Source of the DNA: Rhizobium sp. N324
GTDB taxonomy: Bacteria > Pseudomonadota > Alphaproteobacteria > Rhizobiales > Rhizobiaceae
Length of the DNA stretch: 64,000 nt
Assembly: GCF_001664485.1 (NCBI RefSeq)
Contig: NZ_CP013631.1
Span: 186,001-250,000 of the forward strand
Reading direction: 5' to 3'
A model generated the notes under the pieces. It was not told the origin of the DNA and ran no database searches. It saw only the letters and a program-made list of their open reading frames with translations. Both the position numbers and the translations under genes were made by a program. Of the stretch, positions 53,595-62,675 are shown piece by piece; position 1 is the first letter of the stretch, and the number at the start of each line of letters is the position of its first letter.

Positions 53595-55406
53595 ATGGCG
53601 CAGCATCAACCCAGCAACCGGCCGCATGATTTTACCGGCGGTCTTTCCCGGCGCGAGGCCGGCGATTTCACCACCGACAGGCGGGTTCTCCTGCTGGTCG
53701 GGATGTCCATCATCGTCGGCACGGCGGGCGCCTTTGCGGCCTGGTGTCTCGTCAGCCTGATCGCGCTGGTCACCAATGTCATCTGGTTCGGAGAGATCGG
53801 CATTCAGCCTAACTCTCTGGCTTCAGTGCCGCGCTCGCTGTGGGTGGTGCTGGTGCCGCCGCTCGGCGGACTGGTCATCGGCCTGATGGCCCGCTTCGGG
53901 TCGGAAAAAATCCGCGGCCACGGCATTCCCGAGGCGATCGAAGCGATCCTGATCGGCGGCAGCCGGATGTCGCCGAAGGTCGCCGTGTTGAAGCCGCTGT
54001 CGTCGGCGATCTCGATCGGTACCGGCGGCCCGTTCGGCGCCGAGGGGCCGATCATCATGACCGGCGGGGCGATCGGATCGCTGTTCGCGCAATTCTTCCA
54101 TATGAGCGCGGCCGAGCGGAAGACGCTGCTCGTCGCGGGTGCAGCCGCTGGCATGACGGCGATCTTCGGTTCACCCATCGCCGCCGTCATGCTGGCGGTG
54201 GAACTGCTGCTGTTCGAATGGAAGCCGCGCAGCTTCATTCCCGTCGCCGTTGCTGCCTGCGTGTCGATCTGCTGGCGTCCGCTGCTCTTTGGCACCGGAC
54301 CGCTGTTCCCGACCCATTTCCAGGTGGATTTGCCCTGGTGGGGAATTTTCGCCTGTGCGGCAATGGGCATCATATCGGGGCTGCAATCGGGATTGCTGAC
54401 GACACTGCTCTATCGGATCGAGGACTTGTTCGAGGCGCTGCCGATCCATTGGATGTGGTGGCCGATGCTCGGCGGTCTCGTCATCGGCCTCGGCGGCCTG
54501 ATCGAACCTCGGGCGATGGGTGTCGGTTACGACATTATCGATGGCCTGCTCAACAACCGGCTGCTCGCACCGGCGGTGATGTCGATCCTGCTGGTGAAGA
54601 CCGCCATCTGGCTGTTTGCCCTGTCGTCGGGCACCTCCGGCGGCGTGCTCGCGCCGCTTCTGATTTTCGGCGGCGCGCTCGGATGGCTGGTCGGCCTTGT
54701 CATGCCCGGCAATGATCCGGGCTTCTGGGCGCTGCTCGGCATGGCGGCGATGATGGGCGGAACGATGCGCGCGCCGCTGACGGGGACCTTCTTTGCGATG
54801 GAGATCACCGGCGACATCAGCACGCTCGTTCCTCTGCTCGCCGCAACGGTGGTGGCCTATGCCGTCACGGTTCTTCTCTTGCGCCGCTCGATCCTCACCG
54901 AGAAGATCGCCCGCCGCGGGCAGCACATCACCCGCGAATATGGCGTCGATCCCTTCGAACTCTCACGGGCAAGGGAGATCATGATCGGTGATGTCGACAC
55001 GCTTCCCGTTACCATGACAATCGGCGAGGCCTGCGATTTCTTCGCCTCCGAGCAGAAGACGCACCGGATTTATCCGGTGGTCGATACGCAGGGCAAACTG
55101 GCCGGCATCGTCTCGCGGGCTGATGCCCTGCTCTGGCAGGGCAAGCCCGACCTCGCCGCCCAGACGCTTGGCGAAACCGTCACGGATGATTCCGTTCCCG
55201 TCGGGCATCCTGACGATACGGTCGCATTCATTGCCGATCTGATGCTGTCGACGGATAACGGCCGTATTCCGATCGTCGATCCGGCATCGGGCAGACTGCG
55301 CGGCCTGATCGCCCGAAAAGATCTGCTGCGGCTGCGCAGTTCCTTGAGGTCCGCGGAACTGGACCGGCGGCCCTATCTGACCGCAGGAGCGAGAAGCAAA
55401 CCGTGA
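53595..55406 (+). CDS. ClC-type chloride channel/antiporter with C-terminal CBS pair
   Basis: The 603-residue protein has the ClC membrane domain and two CBS domains (about residues 470-590). The selectivity motifs are visible: GHGIPE at 108-113, where the common Ser of GSGIPE is His109, and GAEGP with the gating Glu150. The GGVLAP segment near residue 360 corresponds to the third anion-site motif. Glu150 suggests proton-coupled or gated anion transport; the His variant is found in a known ClC subgroup. The ATG at 53595 follows CAGAGG by five bases; an in-frame ATG at 53550 lies at the palindrome edge and is less likely. Confidence 0.87.
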   Translation: MAQHQPSNRPHDFTGGLSRREAGDFTTDRRVLLLVGMSIIVGTAGAFAAWCLVSLIALVTNVIWFGEIGIQPNSLASVPRSLWVVLVPPLGGLVIGLMARFGSEKIRGHGIPEAIEAILIGGSRMSPKVAVLKPLSSAISIGTGGPFGAEGPIIMTGGAIGSLFAQFFHMSAAERKTLLVAGAAAGMTAIFGSPIAAVMLAVELLLFEWKPRSFIPVAVAACVSICWRPLLFGTGPLFPTHFQVDLPWWGIFACAAMGIISGLQSGLLTTLLYRIEDLFEALPIHWMWWPMLGGLVIGLGGLIEPRAMGVGYDIIDGLLNNRLLAPAVMSILLVKTAIWLFALSSGTSGGVLAPLLIFGGALGWLVGLVMPGNDPGFWALLGMAAMMGGTMRAPLTGTFFAMEITGDISTLVPLLAATVVAYAVTVLLLRRSILTEKIARRGQHITREYGVDPFELSRAREIMIGDVDTLPVTMTIGEACDFFASEQKTHRIYPVVDTQGKLAGIVSRADALLWQGKPDLAAQTLGETVTDDSVPVGHPDDTVAFIADLMLSTDNGRIPIVDPASGRLRGLIARKDLLRLRSSLRSAELDRRPYLTAGARSKP

Positions 55407-55445
55407 TGGCCGCGCCGCTTGCCACTCCTCCAGTTTTGGCTTATA

Positions 55446-55472
55446 TAGTCATGATGGTCACTCTAGTCATGA
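55446..55472. promoter_or_regulatory. Direct repeats upstream of the toxin-antitoxin operon
   Basis: TAGTCATGA occurs at 55446-55454 and again at 55464-55472, an 18-base period. Each copy contains the palindrome TCATGA. Repeats directly before an antitoxin gene are typical binding sites for the antitoxin or the toxin-antitoxin complex. Confidence 0.65.
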
Positions 55473-55481
55473 GGCTGAGCA

Positions 55482-55748
55482 ATGCAGCCATCACGGGAAG
55501 GCGATGAAAGCTGGACCGTTGCCAGCGCAAAGGCGAAGCTTTCCGAGGTTATCGAACGGGCGCAATCCGCGCCGCAGACGATAACCCGGAACGGCAAGCC
55601 GAGCGTCGTCGTCGTCTCCGCTGAGGAATGGCAGCGCAAGACTGCGCGCAAGGGTACGCTTGTCGAATTTCTGATGAGTTCGCCGCTGCGCGGCGCTGAT
55701 CTGGATCTCGAGCGTCAACGCGACGAACCGCGTGATCCTGAACTGTGA
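55482..55748 (+). CDS. Phd/YefM-type antitoxin
   Basis: The 88-residue protein has the Phd/YefM pattern: WTVASAKAKLSEVIERAQSA, then TITRNGKPSVVVVSAEEW. Such antitoxins bind DNA through the N-terminus and the toxin through the C-terminus. GAGG precedes the ATG by seven bases. Its stop overlaps the toxin start, which assures coupled synthesis. Confidence 0.85.
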   Translation: MQPSREGDESWTVASAKAKLSEVIERAQSAPQTITRNGKPSVVVVSAEEWQRKTARKGTLVEFLMSSPLRGADLDLERQRDEPRDPEL

Positions 55749-56191
55749 GGCTTCTGCTGGACACCAACGTCCTGTCCGAGGTGACGAAGCCGAACCCTGA
55801 CATGCGCGTCTTGGCGTGGCTGGATAAGCTCGACGAGGATCGCACCTTCATCAGCATCGTGTCGATCGCGGAGATCAGGCGTGGTGTCGCCTTGATGGAC
55901 AGCGGACGAAAACGCGACGCGCTGACCGAATGGCTTGCCCGGGACCTGCCGCAACGCTTCCAGCGCCGCATCATCCCGGTGGAGGAGCCGGTTGCCTTGG
56001 CCTGGGGCGACCTGATGGGCCAGGCGAAGCGGAGCGGTCGCGGCCTCTCCTCGATGGACGGCCTGATCGCAGCAACCGCGGTTGCTCACGATCTCACTCT
56101 GGCTACACGTAACACCAGAGATTTCGTGGGATTCGGGATCGAACTCGTTGATCCCTGGCTCGATCCTCTCGATCTCTGGGTCGATCCCTAG
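55745..56191 (+). CDS. PIN-domain toxin (VapC/FitB-type, GTG start)
   Basis: The 148-residue protein is a PIN-domain ribonuclease: acidic residues at Asp6 (LLLDTN), Glu43 (SIAEIRRG), Asp105 (SSMDGLIAATA) and the later NTRDF segment form the metal site. The GTG at 55745 overlaps the antitoxin stop. VapC toxins cut specific RNAs and stop growth when free of antitoxin. The C-terminal DPWLDPLDLWVDP is unusually rich in Asp-Pro and Trp. Confidence 0.85.
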   Translation: MRLLLDTNVLSEVTKPNPDMRVLAWLDKLDEDRTFISIVSIAEIRRGVALMDSGRKRDALTEWLARDLPQRFQRRIIPVEEPVALAWGDLMGQAKRSGRGLSSMDGLIAATAVAHDLTLATRNTRDFVGFGIELVDPWLDPLDLWVDP

Positions 56192-56226
56192 ACCGTGTAA
56201 TCCGGGTAGGCCTGGGGCCGCAGCCT

Positions 56227-56997
56227 TCAATGCAGCCCGAACAGGTTGAGCAGCTCCTCGCGGTGCCGGACGAATTCCGGTGCGCTGCGGTCGCGCGGGC
56301 GCGGCAGATCGATGTCGATCAGGCGCGGTTCGGCCCCCTTTTCCCGCGGCAGGATCAGGATCCGGTCGGCGAGATAGATCGCTTCCTCGAGATCGTGGGT
56401 GACGAGAATGGTCGTCACATCCTCATCGCGCCAGATCCGGGCGAGTTCCTGCTGCATGCCGATCTTGGTCATCGCATCGAGCGCGCCGAGCGGTTCGTCG
56501 AGCAGCAGGATTTCCGGCTGGACGGCAAGCGCTCGGGCGATGCCGACGCGCTGTGCCATGCCGCCGGAGAGTTGCCGGGGATAGGCCGCCTCGAACTGCT
56601 GCAGACCGACGAGCTTGACGTAGTGACGCGCCCGCGCCCTCGCCTGCTCGCGGGTGAGGCCTCTCGTTTCCAGGCCGAAGGCGACGTTGCCGAGCACATC
56701 GAGCCAGGGAAGAAGGCGCGGCTCCTGGAAGATGACGGCGCGTTCCGCGCCGACGCCGCGGATCGCCTTGCCGTCGACAAGCACGTCACCGGTGTCGGCC
56801 TCTTCGAGGCCGGCCAGAACCCTGAGCAGGGTCGTCTTGCCCGAACCGCTGGCGCCGACGATTGCAAGGCTTTCGCCGGAGCGGATGTGGAGATTGATAT
56901 CTTTCAGAACCTGCAGATGGCTGCCGTTCAGCTTGTAGGATTTGGAAAGGTGACGGATCGTCACCTCTCCGCGGCGAATGTCTTGGGCGAGGCTCAT
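56227..56997 (-). CDS. Second sulfonate-type ABC ATPase (SsuB-like)
   Basis: The 256-residue protein has Walker A GASGSGKTT, the IFQEPRLLPWLDV segment of the SsuB/TauB group, signature LSGGMAQR, Walker B LLLDEPLGALD and switch VTHDLEEA. The ATG at 56997 is preferred to a GTG three bases upstream because of its spacing to the GAGGA site. Last gene of a minus-strand operon with monooxygenase, permease and binding protein. Confidence 0.87.
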   Translation of the reverse strand: MSLAQDIRRGEVTIRHLSKSYKLNGSHLQVLKDINLHIRSGESLAIVGASGSGKTTLLRVLAGLEEADTGDVLVDGKAIRGVGAERAVIFQEPRLLPWLDVLGNVAFGLETRGLTREQARARARHYVKLVGLQQFEAAYPRQLSGGMAQRVGIARALAVQPEILLLDEPLGALDAMTKIGMQQELARIWRDEDVTTILVTHDLEEAIYLADRILILPREKGAEPRLIDIDLPRPRDRSAPEFVRHREELLNLFGLH

Positions 56998-57006
56998 CAC
57001 TCTTCC

Positions 57007-57990
57007 TCAGTTGCTTGCCGGCTTGGCATCGGCCGCGAAGATGATGTCCTTCGCCGCCAGCTGGCCTTGCTTCAGTTTGCCCTCGCGAACCAGGACGTCG
57101 ATCCAGAACTGGATATCGCGTTCAACAGGCAGGCCGCCGGCGCGCACGCCGTAGCCGCGGAAGTATTGAGCAATATCAGGGTTTTCGCCGCGTTCGGTCA
57201 GGGCCTTGGCCAGGATCTTCTTGGTTTCCTCGGGATGTTCGCGGGCATAATCGAGGGCGCGGGCCGACTGCTCGACGAAGATCTTCGAGGCTTCGGGATG
57301 CTTCTGAATGAAATCGCGGCGCAGAACCACGAAGCCGCCGGCAATGTCGCCGAGCACGTCGGTATCGTCGAAGACCGCCCGCAGGCCGCCATTCTTCAGC
57401 GCCGCACCCTCGAAGGTCGTCTGCCAATAGCCGAAGGCGGCAATATCGACTTGCTTGGAGCGCAGCACCTGTTCGAGCTGCGGCCCGGGAACGACGACCT
57501 GATTGGCGGAGTCGCTTGGCAGGCCGACGGAGTGCAGGGCTTCGCGGATCGTGTAGTCGAGATGGGCGCCGAGCGTGTTGACGGCGATGCTCTTGCCGGC
57601 GATGTCCTTGATGCTTTTGATCGGGCTGTCTTCCAGCACGTAGAATGTCGACTGCACCTCGTCATTGATGCCGTTCGACGGATAGGCGGCGACAAAGTCG
57701 TTGCCGCCGATGATCGAGTTCAAAACGGCTGACGTGGCGGCGCTGCCGATCTCGACGTCACCGGATGCGAGCGCGATGAGGGAGGCCGGGCCGCCCTGGG
57801 CATAGCCGACATTCTCCAGCGTGATGCCGGTGTCTTTGAAATAGCCGAGTGCGTCGGCGAGTTCATGGGCGGCAAGGCCGCCCTGGCTCGCGAGATAGCG
57901 CAGCTTCACGGTATCGGCGGCGGCTGCCGGCGTGGCGAGACCGAGCGCGATCACGGCCGGCAGGAGAAGGTTGCGGGGATGGAAAGTCAT
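57007..57990 (-). CDS. Second sulfonate-type ABC solute-binding protein (SsuA-like)
   Basis: The 327-residue protein has a clear Sec signal (LLLPAVIALGLATPAAAA) and the SsuA/TauA/NrtA fold pattern (TVKLRYLASQGGLAAHELAD, then VEIGSAATSAVLNSIIGG). AAGGAC lies before the ATG at 57990. It differs clearly from the binding protein at 31550, so the two systems should take different substrates. Confidence 0.84.
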   Translation of the reverse strand: MTFHPRNLLLPAVIALGLATPAAAADTVKLRYLASQGGLAAHELADALGYFKDTGITLENVGYAQGGPASLIALASGDVEIGSAATSAVLNSIIGGNDFVAAYPSNGINDEVQSTFYVLEDSPIKSIKDIAGKSIAVNTLGAHLDYTIREALHSVGLPSDSANQVVVPGPQLEQVLRSKQVDIAAFGYWQTTFEGAALKNGGLRAVFDDTDVLGDIAGGFVVLRRDFIQKHPEASKIFVEQSARALDYAREHPEETKKILAKALTERGENPDIAQYFRGYGVRAGGLPVERDIQFWIDVLVREGKLKQGQLAAKDIIFAADAKPASN

Positions 57991-58027
57991 GACGTGTCCT
58001 TTCGGAAGAGGAAATCGGAGAAAGCGG

Positions 58028-58882
58028 TCAGGCGTTCGGCTGAGACCAGCGGCAGAGGCGGCGCTGCAGGAGAACCAGCAAGGCATTGGCTGCAAGGCCG
58101 AGAAAGGCGAGCAGCAGGATCGCCGCAAACATCAGCGGGATCTGGAAATTGTACTGGGCGTTCATGACCTGGAAGCCGATGCCCTTGTTGGCGCCGATCA
58201 TTTCGGCGGCGATCAGCAGGAGAAGCGCCGTCGTCGCCGAGAGGCGCAGCCCGACGAAGATTGCGGGGACGGAGGCCGGCAGGATGACGCGGCGGAAGAC
58301 GGTCAGCGATCCGGCGCCATAGGTGCGCGCCATCTCGATGAGCTTCTGGTCCACCTCCTTGACGCCGCCGATCGTGGCAAGCAGCACCGGAAACAGCGTC
58401 GCCCAGAAGATCACGAAGATCTTGGATGTTTCGCCGAGGCCGAGCAGCAGGATGAAGACCGGATAGAGCGCCAGCGCCGAGGTCTGGCGGAAGAGTTGCA
58501 GGATGGGATCGAGCGCCTGCTCGACCGCACGAACCTGGCCCATGAACAGACCGAGCGGAATGCCGATCACGACTGCAAAGACGAAGGCGGTTCCGGATCG
58601 CTGCAGACTAATGGCGATGTCATCGAGCAGCGCGCCGTTGGCAAGGTTGGTCCACAGAGCCGAGAGGATTGCGTTCAAGGGCGGGAAGACGGCGGGATTG
58701 ACCCAACCTTCGGTGCTCGATACCTGCCAGAGCGCGAGGAAAGCGAGGAGCAGGCCATAACGCGGCAAAAGCGATGCCAGCGCGCCGCGCAGATAGGATG
58801 CGAGGATCGAGATCGTGCTTGTTTCGCCGCTTTTCAGGCGGCCGAAGCTTCTCGGGAGGACCTGGTTGATTTCATAGGCCAT
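58028..58882 (-). CDS. Second sulfonate-type ABC permease (SsuC-like)
   Basis: The 284-residue permease has a first membrane segment near residue 40-58 and the BPD loop QKLIEMARTYGAGSLTVFRR followed by VILPASVPAI. The ATG at 58882 follows GAGGAG; longer in-frame starts would overlap the monooxygenase gene. It lies between the monooxygenase and binding-protein genes. Confidence 0.86.
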   Translation of the reverse strand: MAYEINQVLPRSFGRLKSGETSTISILASYLRGALASLLPRYGLLLAFLALWQVSSTEGWVNPAVFPPLNAILSALWTNLANGALLDDIAISLQRSGTAFVFAVVIGIPLGLFMGQVRAVEQALDPILQLFRQTSALALYPVFILLLGLGETSKIFVIFWATLFPVLLATIGGVKEVDQKLIEMARTYGAGSLTVFRRVILPASVPAIFVGLRLSATTALLLLIAAEMIGANKGIGFQVMNAQYNFQIPLMFAAILLLAFLGLAANALLVLLQRRLCRWSQPNA

Positions 58883-58892
58883 GGGTCGCTCC

Positions 58893-60245
58893 TCACTCTG
58901 CTGCCTGAAGGGCTGCGTGTTCGGCAGCCCATCGATTGGCGGGGAAAGGCAGGCCGAGATTTTCCCGGAGCGTCCTGCCCTCATAGGCGGTGCGGAACAG
59001 GCCGCGGCGCTGCAGTTCCGGGATGACCAGATCGACGAAATCGTCGAGGGCCGTCGGCAGCCAGGGCGGCAGAATGTTGAAGCCGTCGGCCGCTTCGTTC
59101 TCGAACCAAGTCTGCAGCGTGTCGGCGATCTGCTCGGCCGTGCCGACGATGGTGTAGTGGCCGCGGGCCGATGCGATCCACTGATAGAGCTGGCGGATGG
59201 TGAAGTTGTTTTCATCGGCGATCTGGCGGATGAGGGCCTGGCGACTCTTCATGCCTTCCGTCGGCGGCGCCGGCGGCAGAGGACCATCGAGATCATAACC
59301 GTGCAGGTCGAGCGTGCCGCCGGTCAGGCCGTTGAGGAGGCCGATCCCGTCCTCTTCGACGATGAGCGAGGTCAGGCGATCATACTTCTCCCGCGCCTCG
59401 GCTTCGGTCCTGCCGACGAAGGCGGAGACGCCGGGCATGACCAGGATGTGATCGGGGTTGCGACCGAGACCGCGGGCGCGTGCCTTGATATCACGGTAGA
59501 ATTCCTGGGCGGTTTCGATGTGCTGATGGGCGGTGAAGATCACTTCGGCCGTTGCCGCGGCAAGCCCGCGCCCGTCGTCCGACTGCCCGGCCTGGACGAT
59601 GACGGGATGTCCCTGCGGCGAGCGCGAGACGTTGAGCGGGCCGCGCACGCTGAAATGCTCGCCGCGATGGTCGGTATCGTGCAACTTCGCCGGATCGAAG
59701 AACACGCCGCTCTCCTTGTCGCGGATGAACGCGTCGTCCTCGAAGCTCTCCCAGAGTTTGCGGACGACGTCGACATGTTCGGCGGCACGGCGATAGCGCT
59801 CGGCATGCGGAAGCTGCGTGTCGCGATTGAAGTTCTGCGCCGTGAGATCACCCGTGGTGGTCACGACATTCCAGCCGGCGCGGCCCTCCGAGATCAGATC
59901 GAGCGAAGCGAATTTACGGGCGGTCGTATAAGGCTCCTCATAGGTGGTCGAGGAGGTGGCGATAAAGCCGAGATGGGTGGTCAGAGGCGCGAGTGCGGAA
60001 AACAAGGTGACGGGCTCGAAGCCGGCGACACGGGCATTGCCGCCTTCGCGTGCGCCGCCAAAACCGACGGCCAGCCCATCGGCCAGGAAGTAGGCATCGA
60101 AGAGGCCGCGCTCAGCCGTCAGGGCGAGTTGCTTGTGAAACTCGAAACTGGTGGCGCCGTCGGCCGGCTGGTCGGGATGGCGCCACGAGGCGACGTGCTG
60201 ACCGCCACCGGGGAGAAATGCTCCAAGCCTGATTTTCCGTGTCAT
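58893..60245 (-). CDS. Second NtaA/SnaA/DszA family flavin monooxygenase
   Basis: The 450-residue LLM protein begins KIRLGAFLPGGGQHVASWRH and shares the family segment SSTTYEEPYTTARKFASLDL with the enzyme at 34256-35623, to which it looks clearly related. It is the first gene of the minus-strand operon and 10 bases ahead of the permease gene. It probably oxidises the imported compound with reduced FMN from an unlinked reductase. GGAGAGG precedes the ATG at 60245. Confidence 0.85.
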   Translation of the reverse strand: MTRKIRLGAFLPGGGQHVASWRHPDQPADGATSFEFHKQLALTAERGLFDAYFLADGLAVGFGGAREGGNARVAGFEPVTLFSALAPLTTHLGFIATSSTTYEEPYTTARKFASLDLISEGRAGWNVVTTTGDLTAQNFNRDTQLPHAERYRRAAEHVDVVRKLWESFEDDAFIRDKESGVFFDPAKLHDTDHRGEHFSVRGPLNVSRSPQGHPVIVQAGQSDDGRGLAAATAEVIFTAHQHIETAQEFYRDIKARARGLGRNPDHILVMPGVSAFVGRTEAEAREKYDRLTSLIVEEDGIGLLNGLTGGTLDLHGYDLDGPLPPAPPTEGMKSRQALIRQIADENNFTIRQLYQWIASARGHYTIVGTAEQIADTLQTWFENEAADGFNILPPWLPTALDDFVDLVIPELQRRGLFRTAYEGRTLRENLGLPFPANRWAAEHAALQAAE

Positions 60246-60596
60246 TTCGTGTCCTCTCCGTTTGCCGTCCGCAGCCCGGTCTTTCCCAAGCCAAGGTATG
60301 AAAGGTCGGCTGCCGGAGTACTAAAATACGTTCTCCATAGATTTTATAGAGAAACTTCATTCCGTAGTTTCGGGAGAAGAGTGAATAGATTTTCGGGATT
60401 GGCTTGAATCTGGAAATCAACGATCGGGCTAAACGGGGAGGTCTTCCACGTCTTCGGTCCGGATAGGTCGATACGCAGCATTCCGCGAGCCCGGCGAAGA
60501 GCCTGGGGCGCGTGACTAAAAGGGCATGCCGCTGGTGACCGGTTTATGCACGATTCCCGTATCGCCGGCGATCGATCATATGTTTCTGCCCGGGCG
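60246..60596. other. 351-base gap holding the second sulfonate operon's control region
   Basis: The left part (60246-60360) is upstream of the monooxygenase gene. It contains an imperfect palindrome at 60333-60351, whose core CCATAGATTTTATAGA resembles the element upstream of the first sulfonate operon. The right part is downstream of the IclR-type gene and shows no terminator with a T-tract. No gene was found. Confidence 0.4.
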
Positions 60597-61442
60597 TCAG
60601 CCTCGTTTTGGCCGGGCTGGGGCATGCTCCAGGCCGGCGGCGGCCTTCTTCAGGCAGTCGAGATAGCGGTCCCGGTTGGCGATGCCGTCGTCGCGCGGGG
60701 TGACGAGGCAGACCGTTGCGGCGGCATGGCCTTCCTCGCCGCGCACCGGCACGGCAAAACAATGGGTGAAGCTGTCGACGATGCTGTTGAAGGTGAAGAG
60801 GCCCTCGCGCTCGGCCTGGCGCACCTCGGCGATGAAGGTCTGGGGCTCGAGCCATTCGCCGCCCGGCAGGCGGAAATCCTGCGGCGGAATGAAATTCAGG
60901 ATGTCCTGATCCGAAAGATGCGCAACCAGCAGCCGTCCCGACGCCGTCCACGGGATCGGCACCGACTGGCCGACATCGGTCGAAATGCGGAACGGCCGCG
61001 CGCCTTCGCGCATGCGCACCACCGTATACCGGTTGCCATCCAGCATGCAGAACTGCGCCGTCTCGCGTGTCTCGTCGGCAAGCCGTTCCAGCGTCGCCTC
61101 GCATTCGCGGGTGAAATCGAAATGATTTTCATAGGCGGCGCCGAGGAAATAGAGTTTGCGGCCGAGATAGACCCGTCCCTCGCCGCCGGTGAATTCCAGA
61201 ATGCCGTTGCTCAGCAGCAGGTTGACGAGTTCGTAGACCGAGGAGCGCGGCGCGCCGATCTGCGCTGCGATTTCGTTCGGCTTCAGCGCTTGCCGTTTCT
61301 GGCGCAGGAAATCGAGGATTTCGAAGGCGCGGTCGAGCCCGCGGGCGCGTTTGCCGGCTGCTTCGTCCTGAACTGCATCCATTGCTGTCGATCCCAATTT
61401 CTGTTCGGCCAAGCTTTTCAAATCCTCCGCCGCATCTGTCAA
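60597..61442 (-). CDS. IclR-family regulator
   Basis: The protein has an N-terminal winged helix-turn-helix (LKPNEIAAQIGAPRSSVYEL) at about residues 55-75 and the IclR effector domain ending in the region of TVCLVTPRDDGI. The TTG at 61442 has GGAGG five bases upstream, giving 281 residues; an ATG at 61382 would shorten it by 20 and has only a weak site. It is divergent from a sugar ABC operon and is its probable local regulator. Confidence 0.83.
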   Translation of the reverse strand: MTDAAEDLKSLAEQKLGSTAMDAVQDEAAGKRARGLDRAFEILDFLRQKRQALKPNEIAAQIGAPRSSVYELVNLLLSNGILEFTGGEGRVYLGRKLYFLGAAYENHFDFTRECEATLERLADETRETAQFCMLDGNRYTVVRMREGARPFRISTDVGQSVPIPWTASGRLLVAHLSDQDILNFIPPQDFRLPGGEWLEPQTFIAEVRQAEREGLFTFNSIVDSFTHCFAVPVRGEEGHAAATVCLVTPRDDGIANRDRYLDCLKKAAAGLEHAPARPKRG

Positions 61443-61540
61443 CCGGCCTCCGTGATTTCACAGCAGACGAAAATTTTTTTCACCCCTCTTGCGAGGTGGA
61501 AAAATCGGCATAAGATCGCCTCGTCCGGTATAAAGATCAT

Positions 61541-61560
61541 ATGTACAATATATTGGACAT
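61541..61560. promoter_or_regulatory. Near-perfect palindrome between IclR-type regulator and sugar ABC operon
   Basis: ATGTACAATATATTGGACAT is symmetrical at 18 of 20 positions around the perfect core CAATATATTG. It lies 45 bases before the binding-protein gene and 99 bases from the regulator start. Its place and size fit the operator for the IclR-type protein. Confidence 0.7.
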
Positions 61561-61604
61561 TGATGGCAGGCCGTCAAGGCTGCCGCACAAAAAAGGGGAT
61601 CGAC

Positions 61605-62675
61605 ATGAAGAATTTTGAAAACAACATTTCCGCTTCACTGCGCCGCCGCCTTCTCGCCGGTGCTGCCGCTGCCGCGGCCCTCCTCGTCTTTTCCACGGGC
61701 ACGGCCTTGGCCGCCGCCAATTGCATCAAGGGCGATAGGAAAGCGCCCTATACGGTCGGCTGGGCGAACATCTATTCGGTGCCGACCTGGATGAAGCAGA
61801 CCGAAGGCACCATCACGGCCGAGGTGGAGGAGCTGAAAAAAGCCGGTCTCGTCAAGGACCTGATGATCACCGACGCGCAGGGCAACGCCCAGACGCAGAT
61901 CCAGCATATCCAGTCGATGATCGACGCCAATGTCGACGCCATCGTCGTCATCGCCGGCTCCTCCAACGCGCTCGACCGCGTCATTTCAGATGCCTGTGAC
62001 AAGGGCATCGCCGTCGTCAATTTCGACAGCCTTGTGAACACCGACAAGGTGACGGCGAAGATCAACACCGATTCCAACGAATGGGGTGCGACGGCGGCCA
62101 AGTGGATGGTCAGCCAGCTCGGCGGCAAGGGCAAGATCATCATCATGAACGGCCCGGCCGGCATTTCGGTCAGCGATGATCGCCGCAAGGGCGCCCAGCC
62201 GGTCCTCGACGCCAATCCGGGTCTCAAAGTGATCACCGAGACCAACACCGAATATAACGTCGCGCCCGCACAGGAAGCGATGACCAGCCTGCTGTTTGCC
62301 AATCCCGAGATCGACGGCGTGCTGTCGCTCGGCGGCGCGCTGTCGGCCGGCTCCGTCCTCGCCTTCGAGCGCCAGGGCCGCGACCAGGTGCCGACGACGG
62401 GCGAAAACGCCAGGCAGTTCCTGGAACTCTGGAAGGAGAAGGGCTTGAAGGGCTGGGCGACGATGCAGCCAAACTGGCTCGGCGCGCTTTCCGTCTATAC
62501 CGCTGTGCAGGCGCTACAAGGCAAGGACGTGCCTTCCTTCGTCAAGGTGCCGCTGCCCGTCATCGACGACAGCACCATCGGCAGCTACCTCGCCCGCGCC
62601 GACAAGTTCCCGGCCGACGGCTACATCTACTCGGATTACGACCAGGCGCTCTTCGACAAGCTGCTTGCCAAGTAA
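61605..62675 (+). CDS. CUT2-type sugar ABC solute-binding protein
   Basis: The 356-residue protein has a signal peptide (RRRLLAGAAAAAALLVFSTG, cleavage near ALA-AA) and a ribose-type periplasmic-binding fold (YTVGWANIYSVPTWMKQTEG, then DAIVVIAGSSNALDRVI). GGGGAT precedes the ATG. It starts the operon that continues with an ATPase and presumably a permease outside the window. The sugar cannot be read from the sequence. Confidence 0.86.
   Translation: MKNFENNISASLRRRLLAGAAAAAALLVFSTGTALAAANCIKGDRKAPYTVGWANIYSVPTWMKQTEGTITAEVEELKKAGLVKDLMITDAQGNAQTQIQHIQSMIDANVDAIVVIAGSSNALDRVISDACDKGIAVVNFDSLVNTDKVTAKINTDSNEWGATAAKWMVSQLGGKGKIIIMNGPAGISVSDDRRKGAQPVLDANPGLKVITETNTEYNVAPAQEAMTSLLFANPEIDGVLSLGGALSAGSVLAFERQGRDQVPTTGENARQFLELWKEKGLKGWATMQPNWLGALSVYTAVQALQGKDVPSFVKVPLPVIDDSTIGSYLARADKFPADGYIYSDYDQALFDKLLAK

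Noticed and set aside
56230..57732. Plus-strand open frame of 500 codons across the second sulfonate ATPase and binding-protein genes
   Set aside because: The minus strand here has two typical ABC genes with motifs; the plus-strand translation has none.
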